Assembly: GCF_037120725.1 (NCBI RefSeq)
Contig: NZ_JBBAXC010000007.1
Coordinates: 155,094 to 219,093, forward strand
Source: Bacillus spongiae
GTDB taxonomy: Bacteria > Bacillota > Bacilli > Bacillales > Bacillaceae_K
Reading direction: 5' to 3'
DNA length: 64,000 bases
Of this stretch, positions 26,229 to 35,510 are shown piece by piece. The position numbers were made by a program, and so were the translations under genes. Each line of letters begins with the position of its first letter. Within the stretch, counting starts at the first letter, position 1. The notes beneath the pieces were generated by a model. That model made no database searches. It worked only from the letters and a program-made list of their open reading frames with translations, and was not told the origin of the DNA.

Positions 26229-26996
26229 ATGGAGTTGGAGCAAGATAGAGAATTGATAGATGATGTGATGAAAGTATGTCTATTGGCAGGAAAGCTGATG
26301 CTGATGAGTGGAGCAGAAACGTATCGGGTGGAGGATACGATGATTAGAATTGCCGCAGCCTATGGGATGGATCAGTCCCATAGTTATGTTACCCCAACGG
26401 GCATTATTTTTTCCCTCGAGGGATTGGAAACGACAGAAACGAAATTGATTCGAATTGTGGAACGCTCGACAGATTTAAAGCAAGTAACGGTAGTTAATTC
26501 AATATCTCGTCAAATAAGTGGTGGTGAAATGACTGTCAGTCAGGCTTACGAAAGACTAAAAGAGGTAGAACAGAAAAGACAAACCTTTTCGCTTCCTATT
26601 CAAACAGTTGCAGCGGCCGTTATTGGTGGTTGTTTTGTTATTATGTTTCAAGGGAATTGGCATGATTTTATTCCTGCTTTCCTTGCTGGTGGTGTGGGTT
26701 TCTATAGCTTTATGTCCATTCATAAAGTAATCGAGATTAAGTTTTTTGCTGAATTTCTAGCCTCTGTCTTTATCGGATTATTAGCCAATGTTTTCGTTTT
26801 GACGGGTATTGGGCAAGAACTAGACAAGATTATCATTGGTTCGGTCATGCCACTTGTTCCTGGACTACTCATTACGAATGCGGTGAGGGATTTAATGGCC
26901 GGTCATTTAGTCTCAGGATTATCAAAAGGGGCGGAAGCCTTTTTAACAGCTTTTGCGATCGGTTCGGGCATTGCTGTCGTATTTACCATTATGTGA
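26229..26996 (+). CDS. Threonine/serine exporter family protein, large subunit (YjjP/ThrE N-terminal type)
   Basis: About 255 residues: a soluble N-terminal DUF1212 segment (GAETYRVEDTM and YVTPTGIIFS) followed by about five membrane helices. In ThrE of Corynebacterium this part is fused to the small subunit; here, as in many Bacilli, it is split into two adjacent genes. It probably exports threonine, serine or dicarboxylates. The start is uncertain: GTG 26226 and ATG 26229 are very close to GAGGG, and TTG 26235 has better spacing. Confidence 0.88.
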   Translation: MELEQDRELIDDVMKVCLLAGKLMLMSGAETYRVEDTMIRIAAAYGMDQSHSYVTPTGIIFSLEGLETTETKLIRIVERSTDLKQVTVVNSISRQISGGEMTVSQAYERLKEVEQKRQTFSLPIQTVAAAVIGGCFVIMFQGNWHDFIPAFLAGGVGFYSFMSIHKVIEIKFFAEFLASVFIGLLANVFVLTGIGQELDKIIIGSVMPLVPGLLITNAVRDLMAGHLVSGLSKGAEAFLTAFAIGSGIAVVFTIM

Positions 26997-27006
26997 GGTG
27001 AGTGGG

Positions 27007-27453
27007 TTGTTTTACATTGAACAGCTTGTGACAAGTTTTATTGCATCAGCAGCTTTTGGTGTTATTTTTAATGCGCCAAAGGAATCTTTAGTTAAGGGTG
27101 GGTTTGTTGGGGCATTTGGTTGGATGATTTACACCATGTTGTCCTTGTTTGAAATGGATGATGTCCTTGCGACACTCATTGCCACGTTTTTTATAGCTGT
27201 CATGAGTCAAGTGTTTGCTAGAAGGTATCGAACACCCGTTATTATTTTTAGTGTCGCAGGAATCATTCCGTTAGTACCAGGAGGGCTCGCTTATGATGCG
27301 ATGAGACGATTCGTGCTGAATGATTACGATACAGCAATTACGCTAGCGGCTAAAGCTTTAATGATTTCAGGCTCAATTGCGATAGGTCTTGTATTCTCTG
27401 AAGTTGTAAATCAGATGATTCGCCAGTCAAAATTTAAACATAGTCGACCATAA
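27007..27453 (+). CDS. Threonine/serine exporter family protein, small subunit (YjjB/DUF3815 type)
   Basis: A 148-residue membrane protein with four to five helices and the motif IIPLVPGG(L)AYDAMR found in the C-terminal half of ThrE. It is co-transcribed with the large subunit 10 bp upstream. TTG at 27007 is chosen because AGGTG lies six bases before it; the longer frame overlaps the upstream gene. The two should form one exporter. Confidence 0.88.
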   Translation: MFYIEQLVTSFIASAAFGVIFNAPKESLVKGGFVGAFGWMIYTMLSLFEMDDVLATLIATFFIAVMSQVFARRYRTPVIIFSVAGIIPLVPGGLAYDAMRRFVLNDYDTAITLAAKALMISGSIAIGLVFSEVVNQMIRQSKFKHSRP

Positions 27454-27459
27454 GAATAG

Positions 27460-28668
27460 TTACAGTTCCACCTGCTCTTTTTCATCTACGTGAAGTGTGG
27501 TTGGTTCTTTTTTATTGAAATGGATTTTACATATATCGATAGTCTGCTTTTGGTGAGAGTGAAAAACATGCGCTTCCGCTTTGTGACTAAGTACAAAGTG
27601 AGTGTGATTTGCCAAAGTCCTTTGATAAAGGGGATTTTTCACGGCGAGATGTCCTTGACCCTTTACGATCATGATAAGGTAGTCTTTCTCCGGTATAAAA
27701 GGAACATCTACTTGTAAAGTTGTTTTTTTGCCTAATATCGTTTGTAACAGGGGGATACTTTGCAAGAGAATACTTTGATGGTTTCCTTCAAGTAGGTACG
27801 TTTCGCCTGGTATTGAAAAAACGCTCCGAACAGTTGTGTTTCCATCACCGAGCTCTGTAGAAAGCGTCCCTATCACTTCACCGTCACCACGTTTAGAAGA
27901 GGTTGAAATTACTTTTAACCCATTGATGGTTTGTTGTCCAATTCCAGCAATTAGTGATAGTTTTACCTTTCTTTTCTTCAATAGTCGTGCATCTTTATTT
28001 AATGAATTGAGAAATTCATTTTTTGTCTTCATGTTGGAGATATTGCTCCAATGCCAATGGAGGGTGCCTTTTTTTAGTAAATAGTTTCCATAGTCTTCAC
28101 TAGGAATGAGGTCGCGAAGGCCTTTAAATTGTTGATGAATTGTTGAAGTGATGTCTGTTTCATAAAGGTAAGAAAAGAGATAGAGGTAGGCATTCATAAA
28201 TAAAGGAGTAAGTGTCGGTTCAGAGGGGGCTAGTTTTTCTCCACTCGTCCAATACATATAGTGAGGCGGGCAGCCGCTGTTTGGTGTTCCAATTAAAATA
28301 ACTTGATGAATGTCTTTTTCGTAAACACGGCTTTCGATATATGCTCTCGTAAGTAAACCGCCCATACTATGAGCAACGATATTTACTTTTTTATGGTTTG
28401 TTTGTTTTTTTACCTTCTTAATCGTTTTCATTAAATACTCTTTAAATGAAACTCTCACTTTTTTTCGCCAATCATAATAAGCGATAAATAAATCTACATC
28501 TTTCTGATAACCAAGTGCTTGTTCTAGCGCGGTAATAAAGGGGTCGTACACAATACTTGCGATACCGAAATGCCATTTTCCTGTCCCTTGAATAATGTTT
28601 TCACTCATTGAACCGAAAAGGCCAGGGACAAAAATCAACGGAGTGGCTTCCTTTTTCGCTGATAACAT
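27460..28668 (-). CDS. Lipase/LCAT-like alpha/beta hydrolase
   Basis: A 402-residue protein without a clear signal peptide. The oxyanion segment FVPGLFGS is near the N-terminus, the nucleophile elbow is AHSMGG, and a late GNHQS could supply the catalytic His. The C-terminal third (about residues 300-400) is beta-rich and unassigned. It resembles lecithin-cholesterol-acyltransferase-like lipases of Bacilli. The substrate is unknown. ATG 28668 follows AAAGGAGGG. It is convergent with the exporter genes with a 6-bp gap and no terminator between. Confidence 0.85.
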   Translation of the reverse strand: MLSAKKEATPLIFVPGLFGSMSENIIQGTGKWHFGIASIVYDPFITALEQALGYQKDVDLFIAYYDWRKKVRVSFKEYLMKTIKKVKKQTNHKKVNIVAHSMGGLLTRAYIESRVYEKDIHQVILIGTPNSGCPPHYMYWTSGEKLAPSEPTLTPLFMNAYLYLFSYLYETDITSTIHQQFKGLRDLIPSEDYGNYLLKKGTLHWHWSNISNMKTKNEFLNSLNKDARLLKKRKVKLSLIAGIGQQTINGLKVISTSSKRGDGEVIGTLSTELGDGNTTVRSVFSIPGETYLLEGNHQSILLQSIPLLQTILGKKTTLQVDVPFIPEKDYLIMIVKGQGHLAVKNPLYQRTLANHTHFVLSHKAEAHVFHSHQKQTIDICKIHFNKKEPTTLHVDEKEQVEL

Positions 28669-28793
28669 CAAACCCTCCTTTCGAGAAGTTTTTTACTAGA
28701 TTATATTCAGACAGGACAGAATCAAGAAGTGATAAATGAATCCGACTAATTTATGTAAACATCACTTATCAACAGGGTCCCTTTTTCAGTTTA

Positions 28794-28826
28794 TAAAAAA
28801 GGGCGACTTCAAGATTGAAATCACCC
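28794..28826 (-). terminator. Terminator of the 38-residue-repeat protein gene
   Basis: On the minus strand GGGTGATTTCAA pairs with TTGAAGTCGCCC (two G-U pairs) and is followed by six T. Confidence 0.88.
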
Positions 28827-28833
28827 ACTTCCA

Positions 28834-29589
28834 TTAAAGGCTAGTCATACTATTTTGTTGTTCAGCTTCTACACCAGTAGCGGGGCTATCGGTTGAACTA
28901 GGACGTTGACCGTTACGGTTATTAAATTCAATCCCTAATTCTTGTAGTTGTTCTTTTGCTTCTTCCTTCGTTAATTCACCCGCTTCGACTTGTTCCCGAA
29001 TGGCATCAAGCGCTGCTCTTGTCTCATCATCTAATTGGTTCGGTCTTGCTTTAAACTTTTTAGGAAAAGTAATTCCAAGTTCTTCTGCCATTTCCTTTGC
29101 TTCTTCTTTCGTTAATTCACCATTTTTCACTTGTTCACGTAGATCTTTAATTTGGGCCTTTACCTCTTCATCAAATCCGTCGAATGATGAAGGAGGTAGT
29201 TGAATGCCAATTTCCTCAAGGAACTGACGTGCTTCTTCTGAGGTGATTTCTCCTGCTTCAACTTGCTCGCGAATATCATGTGTTTGTTGATGTGTTTCCT
29301 CATCTAACTTGGAATGGTTACTATTTTCATTTAAATGCTTAGGGTGTTCAACACCAAGCTCTGCAAATTTTTCACTCGCTTCTTCCTTTGTTAACTCTCC
29401 ACTTTCAAGTAAATCACGAATCTCTTGTAGTTGTGCCTGTGTTTCCTCATCTAAGTTCTCAACCCATTCAGGTGCATTAACTGGAGTAGCTTGTTTCGGT
29501 TCATTTGCGATGGCCGTATAAGCGGTTGGAGCAGCAATAGCTGTTGCAAGTGCTCCAGCAACGAATTTCGTCGATAATAAATTTAACAT
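28834..29589 (-). CDS. Secreted protein with four 38-residue helical repeats
   Basis: A 251-residue protein with a signal-like N-terminus (hydrophobic about residues 8-28, AIA) and four repeats of about 38 residues, each of the form LDEETxAQLxxIREQVEAG, then ELTKEEAxxxLxELGI. The units are separated by short Pro/Asn-rich linkers, and the tail is Ser/Thr-rich. The repeat resembles short two-helix modules like SHOCT, and Asp/Glu runs could bind cations. No enzymatic motif is present and the function is unknown. ATG 29589 is used because GGAGG lies eight bases upstream; an in-frame ATG at 29604 overlaps that site. Confidence 0.75.
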   Translation of the reverse strand: MLNLLSTKFVAGALATAIAAPTAYTAIANEPKQATPVNAPEWVENLDEETQAQLQEIRDLLESGELTKEEASEKFAELGVEHPKHLNENSNHSKLDEETHQQTHDIREQVEAGEITSEEARQFLEEIGIQLPPSSFDGFDEEVKAQIKDLREQVKNGELTKEEAKEMAEELGITFPKKFKARPNQLDDETRAALDAIREQVEAGELTKEEAKEQLQELGIEFNNRNGQRPSSTDSPATGVEAEQQNSMTSL

Positions 29590-30008
29590 TTTATCATCCT
29601 CCATAATTAATTTTATTTCTTCCTTCTTACACGTCTAATAGTAGGACAGGAATGTGTCAATAAAATGTCAGTATCCTTTTTTGTTTTTCTTTGAATGTCA
29701 TCATTAGCAGTATTTTTTATGTATTTCTACTTTCTTAGATATCCTAGAAATGGGAATAAATAAGGAGAGGTTATAAAATATCATGATAGTGATAAAACAA
29801 AGGCATTAGGGGTATCTACCTCTTTATATTAATGAGAAGTATGTATATTCTTCATAAGGATTGACTTAATAATAAGGAAAAGTTGGACCTGACAAGTTTA
29901 TTTTGCAATACGAATGAAACATAGGGATTACATAAACATGCTAGTATAAGTAGAGTAATGGTATAGCGTTACGTGTAAAACTATAGAAGGTTAAGGCGGT
30001 TTTTAAGA
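29590..30008. other. Intergenic region before the two-component system
   Basis: About 420 bases holding promoters for two divergent genes. No operator like those of the downstream ABC modules is seen, so the two-component genes may not be autoregulated. Confidence 0.4.
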
Positions 30009-30692
30009 ATGAAAATATTACTTGTAGAAGATGATAAAACGATTGCAACTGGACTTGAGTATTCATTACAGCAAGATCAGTTTTCTACGGTTCTTTGTCA
30101 TGATGTCGCATCTGCAAAAAAAATAATTTCCGAAGGACTAAGTCAATTTGCTTTATGTCTATTTGATGTATCCCTTCCTGATGGAACTGGTTATGAATTA
30201 TGCCAATATGTGAAAGAGATAAGTGATATTCCCGTTATCTTTTTAACTGCGAGTGATGATGAAGTAAATATCGTAATGGGGCTTGATATGGGAGCAGATG
30301 ATTATATAACAAAACCTTTTCGAATTCGTGAGCTTCTTTCCAGAATAAAATCGGTGTTAAGAAGGTACCAAAAACAAGGTCAACCGAATACGATGATTGC
30401 CATTCATAATATAAAAATAAATACGCTTGAAGGCAAAGTATATAAACAGGGGAATGAAGTGGATTTGACTGCTTTAGAGTACCGTTTACTACTTATCTTT
30501 GCCAATCATATCGGTCAAGTTCTCTCTCGGAATCAGTTGTTAGAACGAATTTGGGATATTGCTGGAGACTTTGTAAATGATAACACATTAACGGTTTACA
30601 TAAAGAGACTTCGAGAAAAATTAGAGGATAACCCCCAAAATCCAACGATTATTAAAACAGTACGTGGTTTGGGCTATAAGGTGGGGGAATAA
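30009..30692 (+). CDS. OmpR-family response regulator
   Basis: A 227-residue regulator. The receiver domain has the acidic pocket VEDD at 6-9, phospho-acceptor D53 (LFDVSLPDGTG) and the conserved Lys in YITKPF. A C-terminal winged helix (about residues 130-225) carries WDIAGDFVNDNTLTVYIKRLR, typical of OmpR/PhoB. It is the partner of the kinase that begins one base after its stop codon. With the two ABC modules behind it, the set looks like the peptide-antibiotic detoxification systems of Bacilli (Bce type). It probably binds the inverted repeats at 31728 and 35421. Confidence 0.92.
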   Translation: MKILLVEDDKTIATGLEYSLQQDQFSTVLCHDVASAKKIISEGLSQFALCLFDVSLPDGTGYELCQYVKEISDIPVIFLTASDDEVNIVMGLDMGADDYITKPFRIRELLSRIKSVLRRYQKQGQPNTMIAIHNIKINTLEGKVYKQGNEVDLTALEYRLLLIFANHIGQVLSRNQLLERIWDIAGDFVNDNTLTVYIKRLREKLEDNPQNPTIIKTVRGLGYKVGE

Positions 30693-30693
30693 T

Positions 30694-31698
30694 ATGATTC
30701 GAAATCGAGAAATCCAGCTTTTACTTATGGTTATGTGTTCTGTCAGTATTATAGCTATCATTATTGCTGCTATTCTTTCACCTATTTTCGCATGGCTGAT
30801 GTTCATTGTGTCTATTATCTTAATTGGATGTTGCTTTGTCTTTACATGGTGGCGGTATCGCGAATTAGCTACATTATCTGGTTATTTACGCCAAATTAGT
30901 AGTGGTGATTACACATTGGATGTTCGAGATAATCGTGAAGGTGAGCTAAGTATTCTAAAAGATAATATTTATAAAATGACGAGAAAACTATCAGAACAGA
31001 GTGCTGTTTTACAGCAAGAAAAGTTGCAACTTACAAACGCCATTTCAGATATATCTCATCAACTTAAAACACCGCTTACCTCAATGACTGTGATGACTGA
31101 TTTAATTAGTGATGTCAATCTTCCCGAGGAAAGAAGAATAGAATTTACCCGCAATATTGAGGTTCAGCTCGAGCGTATTGAATGGCTTGTGTCCTCTTTA
31201 TTAAAACTATCGAAAATCGACGCAGGAACGGTGATATTTAAGAAAAACGAAGTCATCGTTGATGAGCTCATTCGACATGCTCTACAACCGGTTTTAATCA
31301 CGATGGAAATTAAAGAACAAACTGTTTCTATTGAAGGCAATGAAAGGGTCTCTTTCTACGGTGATTTTAATTGGACTGCAGAAGCTTTAATAAATATTTT
31401 AAAAAACTGTGTAGAACATACGATGGAGGGGGGGAAGATTGAGATTTCTTTCTCAGAAAATGTTCTCTTTACGGAAATAACGATTTCGGATAATGGAAAA
31501 GGAATTTCAAAGGAAGACCTTCCCTACATTTTTAAACGATTTTATCGAGGAAAGAATGCTAATGATGATAGCGTAGGGATTGGCCTCGCTATGGCTCAAA
31601 GTATTGTCACTAGCCAAAATGGAACGATTGAAGTGGAAAGTGGAGAGGAGCAGGGGACCCAATTTCGACTAAAGTTTTATAAGAGTATTCATGGCTAA
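30694..31698 (+). CDS. Intramembrane-sensing histidine kinase
   Basis: A 334-residue kinase with two closely spaced membrane helices (about residues 9-29 and 33-52) and almost no extracellular loop, so it cannot sense a ligand by itself. A HAMP-like linker follows, then the H-box ISHQLKTPL with phospho-accepting H122 and an ATPase domain with NCVEH, DNGKGIS and GIGLAMA. Such kinases usually sense through an associated ABC permease, here the FtsX-like permeases downstream. ATG 30694 is chosen over an upstream in-frame start because GGGGG precedes it. Confidence 0.92.
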   Translation: MIRNREIQLLLMVMCSVSIIAIIIAAILSPIFAWLMFIVSIILIGCCFVFTWWRYRELATLSGYLRQISSGDYTLDVRDNREGELSILKDNIYKMTRKLSEQSAVLQQEKLQLTNAISDISHQLKTPLTSMTVMTDLISDVNLPEERRIEFTRNIEVQLERIEWLVSSLLKLSKIDAGTVIFKKNEVIVDELIRHALQPVLITMEIKEQTVSIEGNERVSFYGDFNWTAEALINILKNCVEHTMEGGKIEISFSENVLFTEITISDNGKGISKEDLPYIFKRFYRGKNANDDSVGIGLAMAQSIVTSQNGTIEVESGEEQGTQFRLKFYKSIHG

Positions 31699-31727
31699 CA
31701 TCATGTGTTTATGTGGATTACCTCCTA

Positions 31728-31773
31728 TTAAGTGACTTGAAAATGACGAAATTGTCACTTTCAAGTCACTTAA
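31728..31773. promoter_or_regulatory. Long inverted-repeat operator of ABC module 1
   Basis: Two 20-bp arms with one mismatch surround a 6-nt centre. The outer half-sites AAGTGACT (31730-31737) and AGTCACTT (31764-31771) are separated by 26 bp. A shared downstream element TAGTCATGTTTGCT follows in both modules. It is the likely binding site for the response regulator. Confidence 0.7.
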
Positions 31774-31826
31774 TAGTCATGTTTGCTCACTATACTGTAG
31801 CTATCATGATAGTTGGAGGTAATACA

Positions 31827-32510
31827 ATGGAAATTGTAAAAATAGATCATTTATCAAAAATATACGGAAAAGATGAAATGGCGGTTAAAGCACTCGATGA
31901 TGTTTCATTTTCAATAGAAAAAGGAGAGTTTGTTGCCATTATTGGACCGTCGGGTTCTGGGAAATCGACGCTTATGCATATGCTGGGTGGGGTGGATCGA
32001 CCGACGAGCGGAACGGTAAAAATAAATGATACAGATATATATAACTTAAATGAAACACAGCTAGCCATCTTCAGACGTAGACAAATCGGGTTAATTTATC
32101 AGTTTTATAATCTCATTCCAACGTTAACGGTTGAAGAAAATATTACCCTCCCGTTGTTGCTTGATGGACATACGGTGGATAAGCAGCGCTTATCGGACAT
32201 CGTTACTACGTTAAATCTTGATAAACGGTTGAACCATTTACCAAATCAATTGTCAGGTGGGCAACAGCAACGTGTCTCAATTGGTAGAGCGCTCATTAGT
32301 CAGCCTGCCTTAATGCTAGCAGATGAACCGACAGGAAATCTTGATAGCAAAAATAGTCGTGAAATCATGGATTTATTACTAGCATTCAATAAATCCTATC
32401 AGCAAACATTAGTGTTGATTACTCACGATGATCGAATTGCCCTTCAAGCCGACCGAATTATCACGATTGAAGATGGTAAAGTTGTAAAAGATGAGAGAGT
32501 TCGCTCATGA
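31827..32510 (+). CDS. ABC transporter ATP-binding protein, module 1
   Basis: A 227-residue ATPase of the MacB/LolD/BceA type. Walker A is GPSGSGKST, the signature is LSGGQQQR and Walker B is LMLADEPTGNLD, with an ITHDDR H-loop. ATG 31827 has GGAGG upstream; the longer frame begins in the operator. Its stop overlaps the permease start (ATGA). By eye it differs from the second ATPase at about 16 of 225 positions, so the pair is a recent duplication or under strong constraint. Confidence 0.94.
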   Translation: MEIVKIDHLSKIYGKDEMAVKALDDVSFSIEKGEFVAIIGPSGSGKSTLMHMLGGVDRPTSGTVKINDTDIYNLNETQLAIFRRRQIGLIYQFYNLIPTLTVEENITLPLLLDGHTVDKQRLSDIVTTLNLDKRLNHLPNQLSGGQQQRVSIGRALISQPALMLADEPTGNLDSKNSREIMDLLLAFNKSYQQTLVLITHDDRIALQADRIITIEDGKVVKDERVRS

Positions 32511-35122
32511 ATATTGTTAATAAGTTAACGGTCAGACATTTAAAGAAAAATAAAAAACGTACGCTTGTAACAATGATAGGTGTTATCATATCCGTTGCCA
32601 TGCTAACAGCGGTTGCGACGATTGGCTTTTCCTTTTTAGACTTATTACAAAGGCAAACAATCGCTGACGAGGGAGAATGGCATGTTCAGTATGAAGATGT
32701 AAACAAAGACCAACTTGAAGCCATCCAAAAGGATGATGCTACGGGTACTGTAGAAATTGAAAGAGATCGTGGCTTTGCTTACTTAGAAGGAAGTCAAAAT
32801 CCCAATAGACCGTACTTGTTTATAAAAGAATATAATGCGCAAAATTCTAAGAAATTTCCCGTTGAATTAAGTGAGGGACGATTACCGAAAACAGCGAATG
32901 AAGTGGTGTTGTCAGAAGAAATAGTGACAAATGCCAAGGTGAAATATGAGATAGGTGACAAATTAACGCTAGATGTAGGAAATCGTGTTGTCACTAATTC
33001 AGAAAATGGAGAGATGATGGAAGGATTTTCTCAGTTTGGATCACTCTCCCGAGATCAAAATGGGGAAATAAATGAAGAAATAAATAAACAAATAACCTTA
33101 GAATATACGGTTGTAGGTTTCATTAAGCGCCCTAATTGGGAACCATCATCAGCAGGTTATACGATCATTTCTTATTTGGATGAAACGATGGTGGGAGAAA
33201 ATGACGTTGTTAATGCATCGGTCATATTAAAGGAAGTGGATCAATCTTTATACACTCATGCTGAAGCTTTAGCGAAAACGAATAACATCCAATCGGTATA
33301 CTATCATAATAGCTTACTTCAGTATTACGGTGTCACGGATGATGATCCGTTACAAGGTACATTACTAACATTTTTCTCAATATTGATGAGTGTCATCATG
33401 ATTGGTTCGGTATCTTTAATATATAATGCTTTTGCTATTTCCGTATCAGAACGCACCCGTCATTTAGGCATGCTCTCGAGTGTTGGCGCGACGGGAAAGC
33501 AGAAGCGCAACTCGGTCTTTTTTGAAGGGGCCTTGATTGGTTTAATCAGTATTCCATTAGGCATAGTGGGAGGACTGGCTGGAATAGGCGTAACCTTTTG
33601 GGTAATCAATTCACTTTTTCAAGAAGCATTTGAGGTAACAGAATCATTGAAGGTAACGGTCACACCGTTGACGCTTCTCATTACTTCTATTCTATCGGTG
33701 TTGACGATCTTTATTTCAACGTATCTCCCAGCAAGAAAAGCAGCAAAAATATCTGCTATTGATGCTATTCGTCAAGCAACGGAAGTGAAGCTAACGGGTA
33801 AAACGGTTAAAACATCGAAGCTTATTCGAAAGCTATTCGGATTTGAAGCAGAAGTTGGTCTGAAAAACTTAAAAAGGAACAAACGAAAGTATCAAGCAAC
33901 TGTCTTTTCGCTTGTCATTAGTATTGTCTTATTTTTAACGGTCTCTTTCTTTACCGATAATTTAAAGAAATCGGTTGAGCTTACACAAGAAGGAATTCAA
34001 TATGATATTGTGGTTCATGGAATACAAGATAAGCAGTTAGCAGAACAATTGGTTAAAGCAGCGGGGTCCATGGATGAAGTAACGGAGTATTACCCCGTAA
34101 CATCTTTATCAGGGAGAGCTCTCATTGATCAATCAGAACTAAATGATGAACTAAAAAACCAAGTGAAGAATGACCCAAGTATTTTACAAAATGGTCATTA
34201 CTCTTACTTTTTAAAATTGATTGCTCTAGATGAAGAAACGTTAAAGGCCTATGCGAAGGACGTAGGGCTAGATTATGAAACGTTACAAAGCACAGAAAAT
34301 ATAGCAGGTATTGTCATTAATAGAAGCTTCGAAATTTTCAATGATAACCGTATTGAATCAGAAACGATTCAGACAGCTGTTGGTGAAAAAATCGATATAA
34401 ATACAAGAGTTAATATTGATCCAAGTGTAGAGCAAAACAATTCTCATATGCAAACAGTAGAGATTGCCGCTAAGACTGATCAATTACCTGTAGGAGTTAG
34501 CACAGGTGGGTTCTCTGATTTAAATGTGGTGGTTTCAAAAGCGGCCCTTGCTCAATTGTATAGTGAAAATGAAGAGGAAGAACAGTTCATTAATACACAA
34601 TTATTTATTAATAGTAAGGATCCATTAGCTACACAATATGAGTTAGAAGCCATCGATCCTCTCCTTTTTGTATCCAATGAACATCAGTATAGACAGCAGG
34701 AAGAGAATATGATTTTGATCATCTCGGTCTTTACGTATGGTTTTATCGTGTTAATTACGTTGATCTCTGTTGCTAATATCTTTAATACGATTTCAACGAG
34801 TATTTCCTTACGTAAACGAGAATTTGCGATGTTAAAATCAGTTGGAATGACTCCGAAAGGATTTAATAAAATGATTCGGTATGAAAGTATCTTTTATGGC
34901 TTGAAGTCCTTATTATATGGTCTTCCGATTAGTTTGATCATTTTGTACTTGATGCATCGCTCATTGATGAACTCTTTTACGTTTGACTTAACGCTTCCTT
35001 GGGCAAGAATTCTCTTTGTCATTGCTGTTGTCCTCTTAATTGTAGGGGGGCTTATGCAATATTCAAGCGCGAAAATAAAGAAAGAGAACATTATTGATGC
35101 GTTAAAACAAGAGAATATTTAG
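32507..35122 (+). CDS. FtsX-type ABC transporter permease, module 1
   Basis: An 871-residue permease. One helix near residues 18-40 is followed by a first extracellular MacB-like domain (about 45-280), three helices (about 285-410), a linker and helix 5 (about 462-482), a second extracellular domain (about 490-735) and three final helices. Two FtsX domains are therefore present, unlike the single large loop of BceB. It pairs with the overlapping ATPase. Likely roles are mechanotransmission or export/detoxification of a cell-wall-active peptide, but the substrate is unknown. Confidence 0.9.
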   Translation: MNIVNKLTVRHLKKNKKRTLVTMIGVIISVAMLTAVATIGFSFLDLLQRQTIADEGEWHVQYEDVNKDQLEAIQKDDATGTVEIERDRGFAYLEGSQNPNRPYLFIKEYNAQNSKKFPVELSEGRLPKTANEVVLSEEIVTNAKVKYEIGDKLTLDVGNRVVTNSENGEMMEGFSQFGSLSRDQNGEINEEINKQITLEYTVVGFIKRPNWEPSSAGYTIISYLDETMVGENDVVNASVILKEVDQSLYTHAEALAKTNNIQSVYYHNSLLQYYGVTDDDPLQGTLLTFFSILMSVIMIGSVSLIYNAFAISVSERTRHLGMLSSVGATGKQKRNSVFFEGALIGLISIPLGIVGGLAGIGVTFWVINSLFQEAFEVTESLKVTVTPLTLLITSILSVLTIFISTYLPARKAAKISAIDAIRQATEVKLTGKTVKTSKLIRKLFGFEAEVGLKNLKRNKRKYQATVFSLVISIVLFLTVSFFTDNLKKSVELTQEGIQYDIVVHGIQDKQLAEQLVKAAGSMDEVTEYYPVTSLSGRALIDQSELNDELKNQVKNDPSILQNGHYSYFLKLIALDEETLKAYAKDVGLDYETLQSTENIAGIVINRSFEIFNDNRIESETIQTAVGEKIDINTRVNIDPSVEQNNSHMQTVEIAAKTDQLPVGVSTGGFSDLNVVVSKAALAQLYSENEEEEQFINTQLFINSKDPLATQYELEAIDPLLFVSNEHQYRQQEENMILIISVFTYGFIVLITLISVANIFNTISTSISLRKREFAMLKSVGMTPKGFNKMIRYESIFYGLKSLLYGLPISLIILYLMHRSLMNSFTFDLTLPWARILFVIAVVLLIVGGLMQYSSAKIKKENIIDALKQENI

Positions 35123-35169
35123 GGGTACACAAAGAGATTGTGTATCTATCTAGTAAAATAAAAAATAAA

Positions 35170-35210
35170 AAGTCGATGATTCCTCCTTTGGTAGGGAAAT
35201 CGGCTTTTTA
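35170..35210 (+). terminator. Terminator after ABC module 1
   Basis: AAGTCGATGATTCC pairs with GGGAAATCGGCTT, imperfectly, and is followed by TTTTA. It resembles the terminator of module 2, which shares CGATGATTCC, supporting duplication of the whole unit. Confidence 0.7.
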
Positions 35211-35420
35211 TTTATTCTCTTACTGTTTTAACATGATGGGGATTTACTATTAAAAGAGATTCTGGTGGTTCTGTATTGATTATAAGAAGGATGCAAATGA
35301 TTGTTTCGAGCACAACATTTTTATCTCTCTTTCTCAAGTTCCATTAATACTAGGTAGTTGCTTATAAGACGATTCTCCGATCCAAAAAAATCATAGAGAT
35401 GTTATACATCCACTCCAGTT

Positions 35421-35452
35421 AAGTGACTAAATTGTTATTTTTTGAGTCACTT
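35421..35452. promoter_or_regulatory. Inverted-repeat operator of ABC module 2
   Basis: The half-sites AAGTGACT (35421-35428) and AGTCACTT (35445-35452) are identical to those of module 1 but separated by 16 bp instead of 26. The difference is one helical turn. The following TAGTCATGTTTGCT is shared with module 1. Confidence 0.7.
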
Positions 35453-35510
35453 GGTAGTCATGTTTGCTAGCTAAACTATAGTTACCAAGAAGACAATAGG
35501 AGGTTTTACA

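Noticed and set aside
29000..29521. Plus-strand open frames across the 38-residue repeat gene
   Set aside because: They are antisense shadows caused by the periodic minus-strand gene, with no ribosome binding site and unlikely composition.
29779..31811. TATCATGATA palindrome upstream of the response regulator (29779) and of ABC module 1 (31802)
   Set aside because: The same 10-mer also occurs near 21680 and is missing before module 2, so it is probably chance in AT-rich DNA.
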